The notes beneath the pieces were generated by a model that saw nothing but the letters and a program-made list of their open reading frames with translations, made no database searches and was not told the DNA's origin. DNA of 6,331 bases from Planctomycetota bacterium (GTDB lineage Bacteria > Planctomycetota > Planctomycetia > Pirellulales > UBA7805), in assembly GCA_014237955.1 (NCBI GenBank), contig JABABY010000123.1, forward strand, positions 1-6,331, given 5' to 3'. This document shows, one piece after another, positions 6,056 to 6,331 of this stretch. The translations under genes were made by a program, and so were the position numbers. Position 1 is the stretch's first letter; the number at the start of each line of letters is the position of its first letter.

Positions 6056-6216
6056 CTGTGCGAGGTATGGTGACAGTCGGCTGTCGGTTCGGCGCGTCTG
6101 CGTCACTTTCGGCGCCTTGCAGATTATTTTAGAATCTAGGGAAACCATGGTGGTGGTGAAACAGTTTTCCTGCGGGTTCCATCCATTTCTTTACTGAAGG
6201 TTTCCACTCGACGAAT

Positions 6217-6331
6217 ATGGCTTCTAACGAAAAAGCAATTGGCATTGATTTGGGTACGACCTACTCCGCTGTTGCGCGGATTGACGAATTGGGTAGGCCG
6301 GTGACTCTGGTCAATGCCGAGGGTGACTTGG
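6217..6331 (+). CDS. Hsp70/DnaK family protein, N-terminal 38 codons (runs off right edge)
   Basis: From the ATG at 6217 the frame stays open to the window end, encoding MASNEKAIGIDLGTTYSAVA and then RIDELGRPVTLVNAEGDL. IGIDLGTTYSAVA is the phosphate-1 loop of the actin-like ATPase domain of Hsp70 proteins, and the NAEGD segment precedes the usual TPS motif. The product should be an ATP-driven chaperone or a diverged Hsp70 paralogue; with only the first 38 residues, true DnaK cannot be told from a paralogue, so no symbol is given. The nearest Shine-Dalgarno-like GAAGG (6196-6200) is 16 nt away, too far to be typical. No grpE or dnaJ is visible in the window. Confidence 0.88.
   Translation, partial: MASNEKAIGIDLGTTYSAVARIDELGRPVTLVNAEGDL

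Larger units (their letters stand above)
5844..6216. other. 373-bp divergent intergenic region between nadE and the Hsp70-type gene
   Basis: I found no supported coding or RNA gene here. It should contain promoters for both flanking genes, but only weak candidates are visible. A minus-strand TACAAT (plus 5919-5924) could serve nadE, and a plus-strand TAGAAT (6130-6135), inside the inverted repeat AGATT/AATCT (6121-6137), could serve the chaperone gene. No CIRCE element (TTAGCACTC-N9-GAGTGCTAA) is present. The region also carries a tandem repeat next to nadE and several short palindromes. Confidence 0.6.

Noticed and set aside
5838..6197. 119-codon plus-strand frame in the nadE/Hsp70-type intergenic region
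   Set aside because: It begins inside the nadE start, has no ribosome site, has a Cys-rich unlike-protein composition, and spans the repeats and palindromes of a promoter region.

Overview
The window looks like chromosomal DNA of a Gram-negative-type bacterium with moderate to high GC. The N-terminus of the Hsp70-like protein at the right edge (IDLGTTYSAVA followed by GRPVTLVNAEGDL) resembles DnaK paralogues that I associate with Planctomycetota or relatives. This assignment is tentative because it rests on one short protein piece and on general gene content. There is no rRNA, tRNA, CRISPR array or recognisable complete insertion sequence.

Layout. Bases 1-183 (minus) are the first 61 codons of a dienelactone hydrolase-type alpha/beta hydrolase running off the left edge. 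A divergent intergenic region (184-381) carries plausible promoters for both sides. On the plus strand follow a TVP38/TMEM64 (DedA-like) membrane protein (382-1158) and a CPBP/CAAX-type intramembrane protease (1211-2026). They are 52 bp apart and may be co-transcribed. Converging on them from the minus strand are tspO (2079-2594), an AT-rich sulfotransferase gene (2645-3337) and, after about 500 bp without an intact gene, a glutamine-dependent NAD+ synthetase, nadE (3852-5843). A 373-bp divergent intergenic region with a tandem repeat and several short palindromes separates nadE from the partial Hsp70/DnaK-type gene (6217 to right edge, plus).

Most notable structure. The noncoding stretch 3338-3851 hides a decayed second copy of tspO (3546-3679). 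It aligns with the first codons of intact tspO and with a middle segment, but lacks about 186 bp between them, carries a 1-nt net frameshift and lacks the 3' half. The AT-rich sulfotransferase is therefore sandwiched between an intact and a broken tspO. This is the footprint of an insertion, duplication or gene-replacement event. A compact GC-rich block with inverted repeats (3464-3542) abuts the broken end of the pseudogene.

Functionally the genes are a mixture: NAD biosynthesis, three membrane proteins (TVP38, CPBP protease, TspO), a sulfotransferase, a hydrolase and a chaperone. I see no single pathway linking them. Nothing in the window can be defended as a complete undescribed system; the tspO/sulfotransferase/tspO-remnant arrangement is the best lead.
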